46,618 nt of DNA from Modestobacter excelsi (GCF_005930495.1 NZ_SJEX01000036.1:1-46618), one strand, 5' to 3'. Shown: positions 25,633-35,814, counted from the stretch's first letter. Made by a program: numbers and translations. Notes: a model not told the origin generated them from the sequence alone.

Positions 25633-28623
25633 ATGCCGCGCTGGGACGAGGGTCCGCTGGTGGGCCGTGCCGACGAGCTGGCCCGGTTGATGGCGCACGT
25701 GGACCGCGCGGTCGACGGCCGCCCCTCGGCCGTGCTGGTCGCCGGCGACGCCGGCGTCGGCAAGACCCGGCTGCTCGACGAGCTGTCCCGCCGGTCGGCC
25801 GAGCGGGGCGTGCGGGTGCTCAGCGGGCACTGCGTGGACCTCGGCGACGTCGGCCTGCCGTACCTGCCCTTCGTCGACCTGCTGCGCCCGGTCGCGGCCG
25901 ATCCGGAGCTGAGCCCGGTGCTGGCCGGCCACCCGGTGCTGGCCGGGCTGCTGACCGGCCGGCCGGGCGCCCCGGTGACCGGCACGCCGGACGACGATCC
26001 CGACCGGGGCAGCCCGCTGGGCCGGGGCGCGTTGCGCCCGCCGACGGACGACGGCCGGCTGCAGCTGTTCGAGGCGGTCGCCGCGCTGCTGGCCGAGGTG
26101 GCCGCCGGCCGGCCGCTGCTGGTGGTGCTGGAGGACCTGCACTGGGCGGACCGGTCCAGCCGGGACCTGCTGCGGTACCTGCTCGCCCGGCTGCTCGCGC
26201 GGCTGGTCGACGAGCCGATCACCGTCGTCGTCTCCTACCGCGCCGACGACCTGCACCGGCGGCACCCGCTGCGGCCGCTGCTGGCCGAGCTGGTGCGGCT
26301 CCCCGGCGTCGAACGGCTGACCCTGGAGCCCCTGCCCGACGCGGACGTCGGCGCACTCGTCCGCGGGCTGGCGGCCACCTCCGGCGGGGTCGCCGAGGGC
26401 ACGGTGGAGGACGTCGTGGCCCGGGCCGAGGGCAACGCCTTCTACGCCGAGGAGCTGCTGGCGGCCGGGCTGGCCGGCGAGGTGTTGCCGATGGGGCTGA
26501 CCGACGTCCTGCTCGCCCGGGTGGAGCAGCTGAGCCAGGAGGCCCAGCAGGTGCTGCGGGTCGCTGCGGTCGCCGGCCGGCAGGTGCGCCACGAGCTGGT
26601 CTCCGCGGTCTCCTGGCAGTCCCCGGAGGAGACCGAGCGGGCGCTGGGCGAGGCGGTGCACCACCACCTGCTGGTCGTCTCCGACGACGGCCGTTACCGC
26701 TTCCGGCACGCGCTGCTGCGCGAGGCGGTGCTCGCCGACCTGCTGCCCGGGGAGCGGGTGCGCCTGCACGCCGAGGTCGCCGCACACCTGACCAGGCACC
26801 CCACCGCCGGCACCGCGGCCGAGCGGGCGCACCACGCGCGGGAGAGCAACGACCTGCCCGGTGCGCTGAGCGCCTCGCTGGAGGCGGCCGCCGCCGCCCG
26901 GCGGGTCGGGGCGCCGGCCGAGCAGCTGCAGCACCTGGAGGCCGTGCTCGCGCTCTGGGCCGCCGTGCCCGACGCCGCCGAGCGCGCCGGGCGGGAGCAG
27001 TGGGCGCTGCTGCTGGACACCGCCGCCGCGGCCCGGGCCGGAGGGGAGCTGCACCGGGCGGTCGCGCTGCTGCGCTCCGCGCAGCGGCTGCTCGGCCCGG
27101 ACGGCGACCCGGAGGCGCGGGCGCGGGTGCACTACACCCTCGCCCAGGGGCTGACCCGGATCGAGGAGACCGCCGAGGCGCTGCGCGAGGCCGAGCGGGC
27201 GATGCAGCTGGTGCCGGCCGAGCCGCCGTCGGTGGTCCGCACCTGGGCGGCAGCCACCCACGCCCGCACGCTCTACGCAGCCGGCCGCATCGCCGAGGGC
27301 GACGCCGCGGCCGACGAGGCGCTCGCGGCCGCCGACGCGCTGGGGCTGGACGGGGCGTGGGCCGACACCGCGGTCTCGCTGGCCCGGGTGGAGGGCACCG
27401 GCGACCTGCCGACCGTGCGCGCCCGGCTGCACGAGGCGCGGCTGCGGGCCGAGCGGTCCGGGGACGCCGACGTCGAGAGCCGGGCGTGGTTCAGCCTGGC
27501 GATCGTCGCCTACGAGGCCGGTCAGGTCGGCGAGACGCTGGAGCACGCGCGCGCCGGCCTCGCCCGCGCCCGGGAGCTGGGCGTCGAGTGGTCCTTCTAC
27601 GCCGCCGAGCTCCGCCACCTGGAGGTCGTCGCCCGGTACGTCGGCGGTGACTGGGACGGCAGCCTGGCGGCGGCCGACGAGCTCGCCCGGGTGCCCGACA
27701 TGGCGGCGCACGTGCGCGCCGACGGGCTGCTGGTGCTGGTCGGCCGGGGTGACCCGGCGGCCCACGAGCGGCTGGCGTGGGCGCAGGGGCTCACCACGCG
27801 GTGGGACGCGCACGTGCTGCTCATGCTGGCCACCGTCTCGGCCGAGATCGAGCTCGCCGCGGCGGCGGGGAACGCCCGGACGGCGGCCGACCGGGCGCGC
27901 TGGGCGGACGCCCGGCTGCAGGCGTTGTGGGGCGAGGACCGGCCGGCGACGGTGCGACTGGTGGCCACGGCGGTGGGCGCGGTCGCCGACGCGGCGGCCG
28001 CCGCCCGCGGGAGCGGGGACCAGGAGGCGCTGGCCGGATGGGTGGCCGAGGGGGAGGCCCTCGCGGAGCTGGCGCGGACGGCGGCGCGCGCCCACGCGGC
28101 GATCGGCGAGCTCGGGGTCGAGGCGCAGGCCTGGTGCGCGCGGCTGGAGGCCGAGCTGGGCCGGCTGCGGGGAAGTGGGTCGCCGGAGGCGTGGCAGCAG
28201 GTGGTCGAGCTGTTCGGGTACGGGCACGTGTTCGAGCAGGCACGGTCCCGGTTCCGTCTGGCCCAGGCGCTGCTGGCGGCCGACGACCGGCCCGGGGCCG
28301 CCGCCGAGCTGACGGCGGCGCACGAGGTGGCGGTGCGGCTGGGGGCGGTGCCGCTGCGCACCGCGATCGAGGCGCTGGCCCGCCGGGGGAGGCTGGCGCT
28401 GCCCGGGTTGCCGCGGGCGGCGGAGGCCTCCGCGGTGCTGACCCCGCGGGAGGTGGAGGTGCTGGCCCTGATGGCGCAGGGGCGGACCAACCGGCAGATC
28501 GGCGCTGAGCTGTTCATCAGCGAGAAGACGGCCAGCGTGCACGTCAGCAACATCCTGGCGAAGTTCGGTGCCTCCGGCCGCACCGAGGCGGTCGCCCTGG
28601 CCGCCGCCCGCGGCCTGCTCTGA
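25633..28623 (+). CDS. LuxR-family LAL regulator (AAA/STAND ATPase + TPR-like + HTH), 996 aa
   Basis: Large ATP-dependent transcription regulator of the MalT/LAL type. Walker A GDAGVGKT is at 38-45 and Walker B LLVVLEDLHWAD at about 159-170. A helical repeat region (about 400-920) presumably senses a ligand. The C-terminal LuxR HTH LTPREVEVLALMAQGRTNRQ and following ISEKTASVHVSNILAKFG occupy about the last 65 residues. ATG 25633 is chosen (homology starts there; a CACGAT box lies 9 nt upstream, so leaderless). GTG 25591, right after the small ORF, would add 14 residues. Targets are unknown; the divergent or adjacent MFS gene is one candidate by position only. Confidence 0.92.
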   Translation: MPRWDEGPLVGRADELARLMAHVDRAVDGRPSAVLVAGDAGVGKTRLLDELSRRSAERGVRVLSGHCVDLGDVGLPYLPFVDLLRPVAADPELSPVLAGHPVLAGLLTGRPGAPVTGTPDDDPDRGSPLGRGALRPPTDDGRLQLFEAVAALLAEVAAGRPLLVVLEDLHWADRSSRDLLRYLLARLLARLVDEPITVVVSYRADDLHRRHPLRPLLAELVRLPGVERLTLEPLPDADVGALVRGLAATSGGVAEGTVEDVVARAEGNAFYAEELLAAGLAGEVLPMGLTDVLLARVEQLSQEAQQVLRVAAVAGRQVRHELVSAVSWQSPEETERALGEAVHHHLLVVSDDGRYRFRHALLREAVLADLLPGERVRLHAEVAAHLTRHPTAGTAAERAHHARESNDLPGALSASLEAAAAARRVGAPAEQLQHLEAVLALWAAVPDAAERAGREQWALLLDTAAAARAGGELHRAVALLRSAQRLLGPDGDPEARARVHYTLAQGLTRIEETAEALREAERAMQLVPAEPPSVVRTWAAATHARTLYAAGRIAEGDAAADEALAAADALGLDGAWADTAVSLARVEGTGDLPTVRARLHEARLRAERSGDADVESRAWFSLAIVAYEAGQVGETLEHARAGLARARELGVEWSFYAAELRHLEVVARYVGGDWDGSLAAADELARVPDMAAHVRADGLLVLVGRGDPAAHERLAWAQGLTTRWDAHVLLMLATVSAEIELAAAAGNARTAADRARWADARLQALWGEDRPATVRLVATAVGAVADAAAAARGSGDQEALAGWVAEGEALAELARTAARAHAAIGELGVEAQAWCARLEAELGRLRGSGSPEAWQQVVELFGYGHVFEQARSRFRLAQALLAADDRPGAAAELTAAHEVAVRLGAVPLRTAIEALARRGRLALPGLPRAAEASAVLTPREVEVLALMAQGRTNRQIGAELFISEKTASVHVSNILAKFGASGRTEAVALAAARGLL

Positions 28624-28735
28624 CATGGCGACCCTGACGGGCCGCACCGCGGTCAGGTGCCGTCCCCGGCCGCGCTGAGCCGCTTCGCCGCTCGGTCGCG
28701 GGACCCTCCGGGCCCCACTCCTCACGGTCTCCAGG
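28624..28735 (+). repeat. About 112-nt 3'-end repeat, copy A
   Basis: It begins directly after the LuxR-gene stop (TGA then CATGGCGACC). The first 40 nt match 4916-4953 (minus strand) except for one base insertion. The last 35 nt (28701-28735) match 29211-29245 in inverted orientation at 33 of 35 positions. Confidence 0.75.
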
Positions 28736-28769
28736 CATTCGTCAGCGGGTCCGGCGGCGTGGCCGCATG

Positions 28770-29114
28770 TCAGCCGGCAGCCGGGGGCGTGCGGGGGCTG
28801 CTGAGCCGGCCGCGCAGACGCTCGACCCACTCGTCGAGCAGGTTGGTCCGGTCGGCCGGGCCGGCGGGGGCCGGCGGCATGAGCACCCAGAGGAGCAGGT
28901 AGACCGGGATGCCCGCCCCACCGGCGAGCGTGAGGCCGGCGAAGGCCGCCCGCCACAGGAGCGCGTCGACGCCGGTGTGCTCGGCGAGGCCGCCGCTCAC
29001 ACCGCCGAGCATCATGTCGGTGCGGCTGCGGCGCAGCGGCGGGCGAGCGGTCGGGCCGGCCGGTGGGAGCTGCGTAGGGCCGGTCGGGGCAGCGGAGAAC
29101 GGGGTCGATGTCAT
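28770..29114 (-). CDS. PspC-domain membrane protein, 114 aa
   Basis: Small stress/envelope protein. A Pro-rich cytoplasmic N-terminus precedes PspC core LRRSRTDMMLGGVSGGLAE and HTGVDALLWRAAFAGLTLAG with a hydrophobic hairpin (about 55-80) ending LLLWVLMPPA, then a charged tail. PspC domains occur in phage-shock membrane sensors; here it is without the usual HATPase partner. ATG 29114 is chosen by homology. The gene is flanked by an inverted pair of 35-nt repeats (28701-28735 and 29211-29245). Confidence 0.9.
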   Translation of the reverse strand: MTSTPFSAAPTGPTQLPPAGPTARPPLRRSRTDMMLGGVSGGLAEHTGVDALLWRAAFAGLTLAGGAGIPVYLLLWVLMPPAPAGPADRTNLLDEWVERLRGRLSSPRTPPAAG

Positions 29115-29210
29115 GCTCCGAGCCTGCGCGCCGCGAGCCTCCCGGCACATCGGTGAACGCCCGGACCCGCCCCGGATCCCAGGACTCAGGGATCCCCCTG
29201 GTGACGTACG

Positions 29211-29251
29211 CCTGGGGACCGTGAGGAGTGGGGTCCGGAGGGTCCTTCTCC
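29211..29251 (-). repeat. Partial 3'-end repeat after the helicase gene
   Basis: On the minus strand it starts directly after the helicase stop with GGAGAAGGACC. The inner 35 nt (29211-29245) are an inverted copy of 28701-28735 (33/35). Its opening also resembles the start of the 58-nt element (GGAAGGACCC), so the families may be related. Confidence 0.7.
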
Positions 29252-31042
29252 TCAGAGCATGGTGCGGAGGCGCTCCCGGCGGGCACGCAGGACGTCGACC
29301 GACGCCGAGGCCGACGGGGGCCCGGGCACCGACTGGCGCAGCTGGGTGTGCACGACGGCCTGCGGTTGCGAGGTCTTCGCCGCGATCCGGTTCACCAGCC
29401 GGTTGATCTCCCGGCGCAGCTCGGCGACGTCCCGCCAGCCGCGGCCGGGTGCGTCCTCCTCCGGGTGGTCCTCGACCACCATGAAGCCGTCCTCGTCGTC
29501 CCCGCGCCGGTGCGAGGCGGCGATCCGGATCCGCAGCTCGTCGTCCCGCCTGGACAGCAGCTCGGCGGTCTGGGCGGCGGTCAGCAGCCCGGGGATGCCC
29601 AGGAAGTCCTCGTCCTCGGCCTCCAGCGGTGCGCCGGCCGAGGTGCCCTCGCCGGTGTGCGCCGTCCCGCTGTGCAGCACGTGGGCGAACCGGGCGTCGG
29701 CCTCCAGCGCCTCCCACTGCTTCATCTCGCCCTCGCGGGGCTCCCGCGGCGGGAGGTCGAGCGCCTCCAGCTCCTCGTCCGGCTGGGACTTCGGCGGCGG
29801 GATGACGTGGTTGCGCTGCTCCTCCATCGCCGCGGCGAGCGACAGCAGCGGCCGGACGGCGGGGAGGAACACGGTCGCCGACTCGTGCGGCCCGCGGGCA
29901 CGCACCACGCGGCCGACGGCCTGGGCGAAGAACAGCGGCGTCCGGTAGGAGGTCATCCAGGCCAGGACGGCGGCGCGGGGCACGTCGACGCCCTCGGAGA
30001 CCATCCGCACGCAGACCGCGATCCGGGCGCCGCCGATGTTGAACTTCTCGATCTTCTTCGACGCCTTCGGGTCGTCGGAGAGGATCAGCTCCGGCGCCTT
30101 CCCGGTGACCCGGCGGACGATCTTGGCGTACTCGCGGGCGTCGTCCTGGTCGCTGGCCAGCACCAGCCCGGCGGCGTCCGGCATGCCGGTCTCGCGCAGG
30201 TGGGTGATCCGGTCGTCCATCGCGGCGATGACGTGCGGCACCCACTGGCCCTTGGGGTCCAGCGCGGTGCGCCATGCCTGCATCTCCACCGAGCGGGTGC
30301 CGGCCTCCGACAGCGACGCGGCGACCACCTCGCCGGCGGAGTTCCGCCACCGCGAGGTGCCGGTGTAGGCGGCGAAGACGACCGGCCGGACGACGTTGTC
30401 CGCCAGCGCCTCCTTGTAGCCGTAGGTGAAGTCGGCGACGCTCATCAGGCCGCCCTGGCCCTCGAACCCGTCCTCCACGTACCGGACGAAGGGGATGCGC
30501 TCGTCGGCCTTGGTGCGGAACGGCGTCCCGGTCAGCGACAGCCGGCGCGCGGCGCGGCCGAAGGCCTCCTCGGTCGCCTCACCCCAGGACAGCCCGTCGC
30601 CGGCGTGGTGCACCTCGTCCAGGACCACCAGCGTCTTGACCGCGGTCGCCCGGGCGGCGTGCAGCATCGGCTTGCCGGCGACCTGCGCGTAGGTGGTGAC
30701 GTAGCCCTGGGTGCCGGCCCGGACCGGCCCGACCGCGTTGGTCAGGCCGGGGTCGAGCACGATGCCCATCCGGTCCGCGGCGTCGGCCCACTGCAGCCGC
30801 AGGTGGTCGGTCGGGCAGACCACGACCACCCGGGCCACCTCGCGCCGGGCGAGCAGCCGCGCGGCCAGCGTCAGGGCGAACGTCGTCTTGCCGGCGCCGG
30901 GGGTCGCGGTGACCAGGAAGTCCTTCGGCGAGGTCTCCTCGTAGCTGGCCAGTGCGGCCTGCTGCCACGCCCGGAGCGGTCGGCTGGTCGTCTGCGGGCC
31001 CAGTGTCTCCGCTCGTGCTGCAGTCCCCATGTCGGGGACCAT
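29252..31042 (-). CDS. DEAD/DEAH-box superfamily 2 helicase, 596 aa
   Basis: ATP-dependent nucleic-acid helicase or translocase. Q-like [11 protein letters not shown] (21-31), Walker A TPGAGKTT (47-54), DEVHH (142-146), motif [11 protein letters not shown], and in domain 2 [12 protein letters not shown] and motif [13 protein letters not shown]. The C-terminal 170 residues are not helicase and carry a charged, helical region. It resembles restriction-type/UvsW-like SF2 enzymes, yet no nuclease or methylase is nearby. Start ATG 31042 (alternative ATG 31030); neither has a good ribosome binding site. Substrate and role are unknown. Confidence 0.88.
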   Translation of the reverse strand: MVPDMGTAARAETLGPQTTSRPLRAWQQAALASYEETSPKDFLVTATPGAGKTTFALTLAARLLARREVARVVVVCPTDHLRLQWADAADRMGIVLDPGLTNAVGPVRAGTQGYVTTYAQVAGKPMLHAARATAVKTLVVLDEVHHAGDGLSWGEATEEAFGRAARRLSLTGTPFRTKADERIPFVRYVEDGFEGQGGLMSVADFTYGYKEALADNVVRPVVFAAYTGTSRWRNSAGEVVAASLSEAGTRSVEMQAWRTALDPKGQWVPHVIAAMDDRITHLRETGMPDAAGLVLASDQDDAREYAKIVRRVTGKAPELILSDDPKASKKIEKFNIGGARIAVCVRMVSEGVDVPRAAVLAWMTSYRTPLFFAQAVGRVVRARGPHESATVFLPAVRPLLSLAAAMEEQRNHVIPPPKSQPDEELEALDLPPREPREGEMKQWEALEADARFAHVLHSGTAHTGEGTSAGAPLEAEDEDFLGIPGLLTAAQTAELLSRRDDELRIRIAASHRRGDDEDGFMVVEDHPEEDAPGRGWRDVAELRREINRLVNRIAAKTSQPQAVVHTQLRQSVPGPPSASASVDVLRARRERLRTML

Positions 31043-31204
31043 CTTGGTCGGCCGGGCGGCAACACGCCCAACCGGGTGCCTCCCGCGCGCCCCCGCCAGG
31101 ACGACGTATGGGACGCCGGGGGCGCGGCTCTGACCTGCGCGGACGGGCCGCCGGTGCGGTGGCTGTGGGAAGGGTCATGTCCGGCCGGGACCCGTCCGTC
31201 CCAC

Positions 31205-31229
31205 CCGCACCGGACGTCCCGGGGTGCGG
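31205..31229 (-). terminator. Hairpin after the importer ATPase gene
   Basis: CCGCACC (31205-31211) pairs with GGTGCGG (31223-31229), abutting the stop codon of the minus-strand gene. Short stem, no T-tract. Confidence 0.4.
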
Positions 31230-32018
31230 TCAGAGCACCTTGGACAGGAAGGCCCGGGTCCGCTCGTGCTGGGGGTCGGTGAGCACCTGCCTCGGGGCGC
31301 CGGACTCGACGACCACGCCGTCGTCCATGAAGACGAGGGTGTCCCCGACCTCGCGGGCGAAGCCCATCTCGTGGGTGACCACCACCATCGTCATGCCGTC
31401 GGCGGCCAGGCCGCGCATCACGTCGAGCACCTCGCCGACGAGCTCGGGGTCCAGCGCCGACGTCGGCTCGTCGAACAGCATCAGCTTCGGCTCCATCGCC
31501 AGCGCCCGGGCGATCGCCACCCGTTGCTGCTGGCCGCCGGAGAGCTGGTTCGGGTAGTTGTGCACCCGGTCGCCGAGCCCGACCCGCTCGAGCAGCTCGG
31601 TGCCGCGCGCCCGGGCCGCCTGCTTGCCCACGCCCTTCACCCGCTGCGGTGCCTCGATGACGTTCTCCAGCGCGGTCATGTGCGGGAACAGGTGGAAGCG
31701 CTGGAACACCATGCCGATCTCGCGCCGCTGTGCCGCGACCTCACGGTCCTTCAGCTCGTGCAGCTTCCCGCCGGACTCCCGGTAGCCGACCAGCCGGCCG
31801 TCGACCCACAGCCGGCCGGCGTCGACCTTCTCCAGGTGGTTGATGCACCGCAGGAACGTCGACTTGCCCGATCCGGACGGGCCGATGACGCACATGACCT
31901 CGCGGGGGGCGACCGCCAGGTCGATGCCCTTGAGCACCTCGACGTGACCGAAGCGCTTGTGCACCCCCTCGGCGCGGACCATCAGCTGCTCGGCGGGCAT
32001 GTCCGCGGCGGTGCTCAA
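31230..32018 (-). CDS. Polar amino-acid ABC importer ATPase (GlnQ-like), 262 aa
   Basis: Cytoplasmic ATPase of the importer. Walker [10 protein letters not shown] (46-54), Q-loop region [20 protein letters not shown] typical of amino-acid importers, signature LSGGQQQR, Walker [13 protein letters not shown], and H-loop [15 protein letters not shown] start at 32018 overlaps the permease stop (TTGA) and has GGGAG 6 nt upstream; ATG 32000 is the alternative but lacks a ribosome binding site. Last gene of the importer operon. Confidence 0.95.
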   Translation of the reverse strand: MSTAADMPAEQLMVRAEGVHKRFGHVEVLKGIDLAVAPREVMCVIGPSGSGKSTFLRCINHLEKVDAGRLWVDGRLVGYRESGGKLHELKDREVAAQRREIGMVFQRFHLFPHMTALENVIEAPQRVKGVGKQAARARGTELLERVGLGDRVHNYPNQLSGGQQQRVAIARALAMEPKLMLFDEPTSALDPELVGEVLDVMRGLAADGMTMVVVTHEMGFAREVGDTLVFMDDGVVVESGAPRQVLTDPQHERTRAFLSKVL

Positions 32019-32971
32019 TGGGTGCTCCCGACTTCTCGTGCCTCACGGGCTGCCCGCTGCGCCCGGGTCTCCCGGGCGCCGAAGCCACGGCTGAACCGCT
32101 TCTCGAGGAAGTGCTGACCGATCATCAGCAGGCTGGCCAGCGCGGCGTACCAGAGGATCGAGGCCACGGCCATCGGGATGATCTGGAACGTGCGGCTGCC
32201 GATCGCCCGCAGCTGGAAGTTCAGCTCGATGGTCACCGGCACCGCGATGAGCAGCGAGGTGTCCTTGAGCATGGCGATGGTCTCGTTGCCGGTCGGCGGG
32301 ATGATCACCCGCATCGCCTGGGGCAGCACGATCCGGCGCATCGCGGTGGACCGGCTCATGCCCAGGGCGCTGGCCGCCTCGGTCTGGCCGGGGTCGACCG
32401 ACTGGATGCCGGCGCGGACGATCTCGGCCATGTAGGCGCCCTCGGACAGTGCCAGCCCGATCAGGCCGGCCGTGAAGCCGGTGAAGATCTGGTTGCCGTC
32501 CAGGTCGAGGAACCGCAGGTCGCCGCTGAAGCCGAACAGGTCCATCAGCTGCCGGTCGAAGGGGAAACCCAGCTGGTAGGTGGCGTACAGCGCGCCGAGG
32601 TTCGCCACGAAGAACAGCAGGACGATGCGCGGGATGGCCCGGAAGAACCAGACGTAGACCCAGGCCGCGCCGGAGACCACCGGGTTCGGCGACAGCCGCA
32701 TCACCGCGAGCACGACGCCGAGCAGGACGCCGATGACCATCGCCAGCACGGTCATGATCAGCGTCGTCCGGGCCCCGCGGAGCACCGGCGCGCTGAACAT
32801 GTTGTCGACCATGAAGCTCCACTGGAAGACCGGGTTGGTCACCAGCATGTGGACGAACATGGCCACCAGCACCGCGATCACCGCGGCGGCGACCCACCGG
32901 CCGGGGTGCCGGACCGGCACCGCCCGGATCTGCTCGGGCGATGCCGATCGCGTCGTCGTGTCGGTGGCCAT
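32015..32971 (-). CDS. Amino-acid ABC importer permease, 318 aa
   Basis: Inner-membrane permease with a His/Glu/Gln-type permease domain. TM helices include [38 protein letters not shown] and a cluster ending at [16 protein letters not shown]. The EAA loop [20 protein letters not shown] contacts the ATPase. Unusually for the family it has an insertion of about 50 residues after the third helix ([19 protein letters not shown]...). It is the only permease, so probably a homodimer. It starts 2 nt after the binding-protein stop. Confidence 0.93.
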   Translation of the reverse strand: MATDTTTRSASPEQIRAVPVRHPGRWVAAAVIAVLVAMFVHMLVTNPVFQWSFMVDNMFSAPVLRGARTTLIMTVLAMVIGVLLGVVLAVMRLSPNPVVSGAAWVYVWFFRAIPRIVLLFFVANLGALYATYQLGFPFDRQLMDLFGFSGDLRFLDLDGNQIFTGFTAGLIGLALSEGAYMAEIVRAGIQSVDPGQTEAASALGMSRSTAMRRIVLPQAMRVIIPPTGNETIAMLKDTSLLIAVPVTIELNFQLRAIGSRTFQIIPMAVASILWYAALASLLMIGQHFLEKRFSRGFGARETRAQRAAREAREVGSTH

Positions 32972-32973
32972 CG

Positions 32974-33921
32974 TCAGCCGACGGTGGGGTTCACCGTGGG
33001 GTCGCTGATGGCGCCGCCCTCCACGCCCCACTTCTCCAGCGCCTGCTGGTAGCTGCCGTCGGCGATGAGCGCCGACACCGCGTCGGCCAGCACCTGGGCG
33101 AACTCGGCCTGGTCGGTCGGGACGACGTAGCCGTAGGGCGCGTCACCGTAGGGGTCGCCGAGCAGCTCGAGCTGGCCGTTGGTCTGCTGCACCGCGTAGA
33201 CCATCACGGGGAGGTCGGCCAGGCCGGCGTCGTCCTTGCCGGACACGACGGCGGCGGTCGCCTCGTCCTGCCCCTCGTACTGGTCGATGGTGATCTCGGG
33301 GTCGCCCGCGGCCGTGCACGCCTCGGACCGGGCGGTGATGTCGTCCACCTGCACGGTGGCCTTCTGCACCGCGATCTTGAGCCCGCACGCGTTGTCCGGG
33401 TCGACGTCCTGCGGGTTGCCCTTCTTCACCGACCACTGGGTGCCGGCGTTGTAGTAGCTCACCATGTTCGCCTGGGCCAACCGCTCGGCGCTGATGGTGA
33501 ACGAGGAGACGCCGACCTCGTACTTGCCCGAGCCGACGCCGGCGATGATCGAGTCGAACGGCGCCGTCTCGAACTGCGCCTTCAGCCCCAGCTTCGCCGC
33601 GACCAGCGTGAACAGGTCGACGTCGAAGCCGACGACCGTCGAGCCGTCCTCGCCGATGAACTCAGCAGGCGCGTAGGTGGTGTCGCTGCCGACGGCGATC
33701 GTCCCGTCGGAGGCGATCGCGTCGGGCACCCGGTCGGCCAGGGCCTGGTCGGCCGTGACGCTCGGCAGCGGCGAGGACGACGCGCCGCCGGCGGAACTGC
33801 CGGAGCCGGAGCCGCCGGAGTCGGCCGAGTCGCCGCCGCAGGCGGTGAGGGCCAGCGCGGTGCTGCTCAGGGCGACCGCGGCGACGGCCAGGCGGCGGAC
33901 AGGGGAGGTGAGGTGGCGCAC
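32974..33921 (-). CDS. Amino-acid ABC importer solute-binding lipoprotein (family 3), 315 aa
   Basis: Exported ligand-binding protein. The signal peptide ends in lipobox LTAC (lipid Cys28), then a Gly/Ser linker and the SBP-3 fold: IAVGSDTTYAPAEFIG, VVGFDVDLFTLVAAKLGLK, and DGSYQQALEKWGVEGG at the end. Two extra Cys (in DNACGLK and SEACTAA) may form a disulfide. GTG 33921 follows AAGGAG. First gene of the operon, order binding protein-permease-ATPase. The ligand is likely a polar amino acid but cannot be named. Confidence 0.94.
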   Translation of the reverse strand: MRHLTSPVRRLAVAAVALSSTALALTACGGDSADSGGSGSGSSAGGASSSPLPSVTADQALADRVPDAIASDGTIAVGSDTTYAPAEFIGEDGSTVVGFDVDLFTLVAAKLGLKAQFETAPFDSIIAGVGSGKYEVGVSSFTISAERLAQANMVSYYNAGTQWSVKKGNPQDVDPDNACGLKIAVQKATVQVDDITARSEACTAAGDPEITIDQYEGQDEATAAVVSGKDDAGLADLPVMVYAVQQTNGQLELLGDPYGDAPYGYVVPTDQAEFAQVLADAVSALIADGSYQQALEKWGVEGGAISDPTVNPTVG

Positions 33922-33971
33922 GGAGGACTCCTTCTGCGGTCAGCGACGCAGAGATCTTCCCCTGTGATCAC

Positions 33972-34003
33972 CGCTGGTGGGGCGGCGGGCCACCCCACCA
34001 GCG
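33972..34003. terminator. 11-bp hairpin after the XPB helicase gene
   Basis: CGCTGGTGGGG (33972-33982) pairs with CCCCACCAGCG (33993-34003), touching the XPB stop codon on the minus strand. Transcription of the importer starts on the other side of it. Confidence 0.7.
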
Positions 34004-35689
34004 TCAATCGGCGGGCTCGTCCACCCAGTCCGGGCCGTTGACCTCGCCAGGGCCGGCCAGGTCGGCGGCGTCGACGATCGTGTACGCGTAGCCCTGCTCG
34101 GCGAGGAACCGCTGCCGGTGGGCGGCGTACTCGCTGTCCAGGGTGTCCCGGGAGACGACCGTGTAGAAGTGCGCCTGCCGGCCGTCGGCCTTGGGACGCA
34201 GCACCCGGCCGAGCCGCTGGGCCTCCTCCTGCCGTGAGCCGAACGTCCCCGACACCTGCACCGCGACCGCGGCCTCGGGCAGGTCGATCGAGAAGTTGGC
34301 GACCTTGGAGACGACGAGGGTCTTGATGTCCCCGGTGCGGAAGGCCTGGAACAGCCGCTCGCGCTCCTTGTTGGTCGTCGACCCCTGGATCACCGGGGCG
34401 TCCAGCGCCACGCCGAGCTCGTCCAGCTGGTCGAGGTAGGCACCGATGACCAGCTTCTGCTCGTCGGGGTGCCGCTCCAGGACCCGGCGGATCACCGGCA
34501 GCTTCGACTGCGCGGTGGCCGCGATCCGGTAGCGCTCCTCGGGCTCGGCGACCGCGTAGGTCATCCGCTCCTCGTCGTCCAGGCTGACCCGCACCTCGAT
34601 GCACTCGGCCGGTGCGATGTAGCCCTGCGCCTCGATGTCCCGCCAGGGGGCGTCGTAGCGCTTGGGGCCGATGAGGGAGAAGACGTCGTCCTCGCGCCCG
34701 TCCTCGCGGACCAGCGTCGCGGTCAGCCCGAGCCGGCGACGGGACTGCAGGTCGGCGGTGAGCCGGAAGATCGGCGCGGGGAGCAGGTGCACCTCGTCGT
34801 AGACGATGAGGCCCCAGTCCTGGGCGTCGAAGAGGTCCAGGTGCCGGTACTCGCCCTTCCGGCGGGTGGTGATCACCTGGTAGGTCGCGATGGTGACCGG
34901 CCGGATCTCCTTGCGCTCCCCGGAGTACTCACCGATCTCCTCCTCGGTCAGCGAGGTGCGGGCGATCAGCTCGCGCTTCCACTGCCGGCCGGAGACGGTG
35001 TTGGTCACCAGGATCAGGGTGGTCGCCTTGGCCTCGGCCATCGCCGCGGCGCCGACCAGCGTCTTGCCGGCACCGCAGGGCAGCACGACGACGCCGGACC
35101 CGCCGGCCCAGAAGCCGTCGACGGCCTCCTGCTGGTAGTCGCGCAGGTGCCAGTCGTCCTGGGCCAGCTCGATCGGGTGCGCCTGGCCGTCGACGTAGCC
35201 GGCGAGGTCCTCGGCGGGCCAGCCGATCTTCAGCAGCGCCTGCTTGAGCCGGCCGCGCTCGGAGGGGTGGACGGCGACCGAGTCGTCGTCGATCCGGACG
35301 CCGAGCATCGGGGCCACCCGCTTGCTGCGGACGACCTCCTCCAGCACGGCGCGGTCGGTGCTGGTCAGCGTCAGCCCGTGCACCGGGTTGTTGGCCAGGG
35401 TGAGCCGGCCGTAGCGGTCCATCGTGTCGGCGATGTCGACCAGCAGCGCGTGCGGCACCGGGTAGCGCGAGTACCGCACCAGCGCGTCGACGACCTGCTC
35501 GGCGTCGTGACCGGCGGCGCGGGCGTTCCACAGCGCCAGCGGCGTCACCCGGTAGGTGTGCACGTGCTCGGGGGAGCGCTCCAGCTCGGCGAAGGGAGCG
35601 ATCGCCGCGCGGCACTCCTTGGACTGCGGGTGGTCGACCTCGAGCAGCAGCGTCTTGTCGGACTGGACGATCAGGGGGCCGTCACTCAC
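34004..35689 (-). CDS. XPB/ERCC3-type DNA repair helicase, 561 aa
   Basis: SF2 helicase homologous to the eukaryotic TFIIH subunit XPB. N-terminal region (1-170) with the XPB-specific damage-recognition-like domain. Walker A LPCGAGKT (203-210), DEVH (298-301), the XPB RED motif in LVREDGRED (about 326-334), and motif VI QRLGRVLRPKADG. The full length (561) is near Mycobacterium XPB. GTG 35689. The WYL-tailed helicase-associated gene lies at 37284-39539, separated by a CFA synthase gene. The function, DNA unwinding in repair, comes from the family. Confidence 0.95.
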   Translation of the reverse strand: MSDGPLIVQSDKTLLLEVDHPQSKECRAAIAPFAELERSPEHVHTYRVTPLALWNARAAGHDAEQVVDALVRYSRYPVPHALLVDIADTMDRYGRLTLANNPVHGLTLTSTDRAVLEEVVRSKRVAPMLGVRIDDDSVAVHPSERGRLKQALLKIGWPAEDLAGYVDGQAHPIELAQDDWHLRDYQQEAVDGFWAGGSGVVVLPCGAGKTLVGAAAMAEAKATTLILVTNTVSGRQWKRELIARTSLTEEEIGEYSGERKEIRPVTIATYQVITTRRKGEYRHLDLFDAQDWGLIVYDEVHLLPAPIFRLTADLQSRRRLGLTATLVREDGREDDVFSLIGPKRYDAPWRDIEAQGYIAPAECIEVRVSLDDEERMTYAVAEPEERYRIAATAQSKLPVIRRVLERHPDEQKLVIGAYLDQLDELGVALDAPVIQGSTTNKERERLFQAFRTGDIKTLVVSKVANFSIDLPEAAVAVQVSGTFGSRQEEAQRLGRVLRPKADGRQAHFYTVVSRDTLDSEYAAHRQRFLAEQGYAYTIVDAADLAGPGEVNGPDWVDEPAD

Positions 35690-35814
35690 GCGTGCGCATC
35701 CTCTGTTCGGGGGCTCAGGCGCAGAGAGCGCGCCGGACTGTCCAGGCTAACGCCGGGCAGTGACCCGACCTTCCGGACGACGGTGTGCGGCTGACCTCAG
35801 GACGACGCGGCCGT

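Noticed and set aside
25504..29286. 1260-codon open frame on the minus strand opposite the LuxR gene
   Set aside because: A by-product of GC-rich codon bias; the protein is low-complexity Arg/Gly/Gln/Pro with no domain, while the plus strand encodes a clear LAL regulator.
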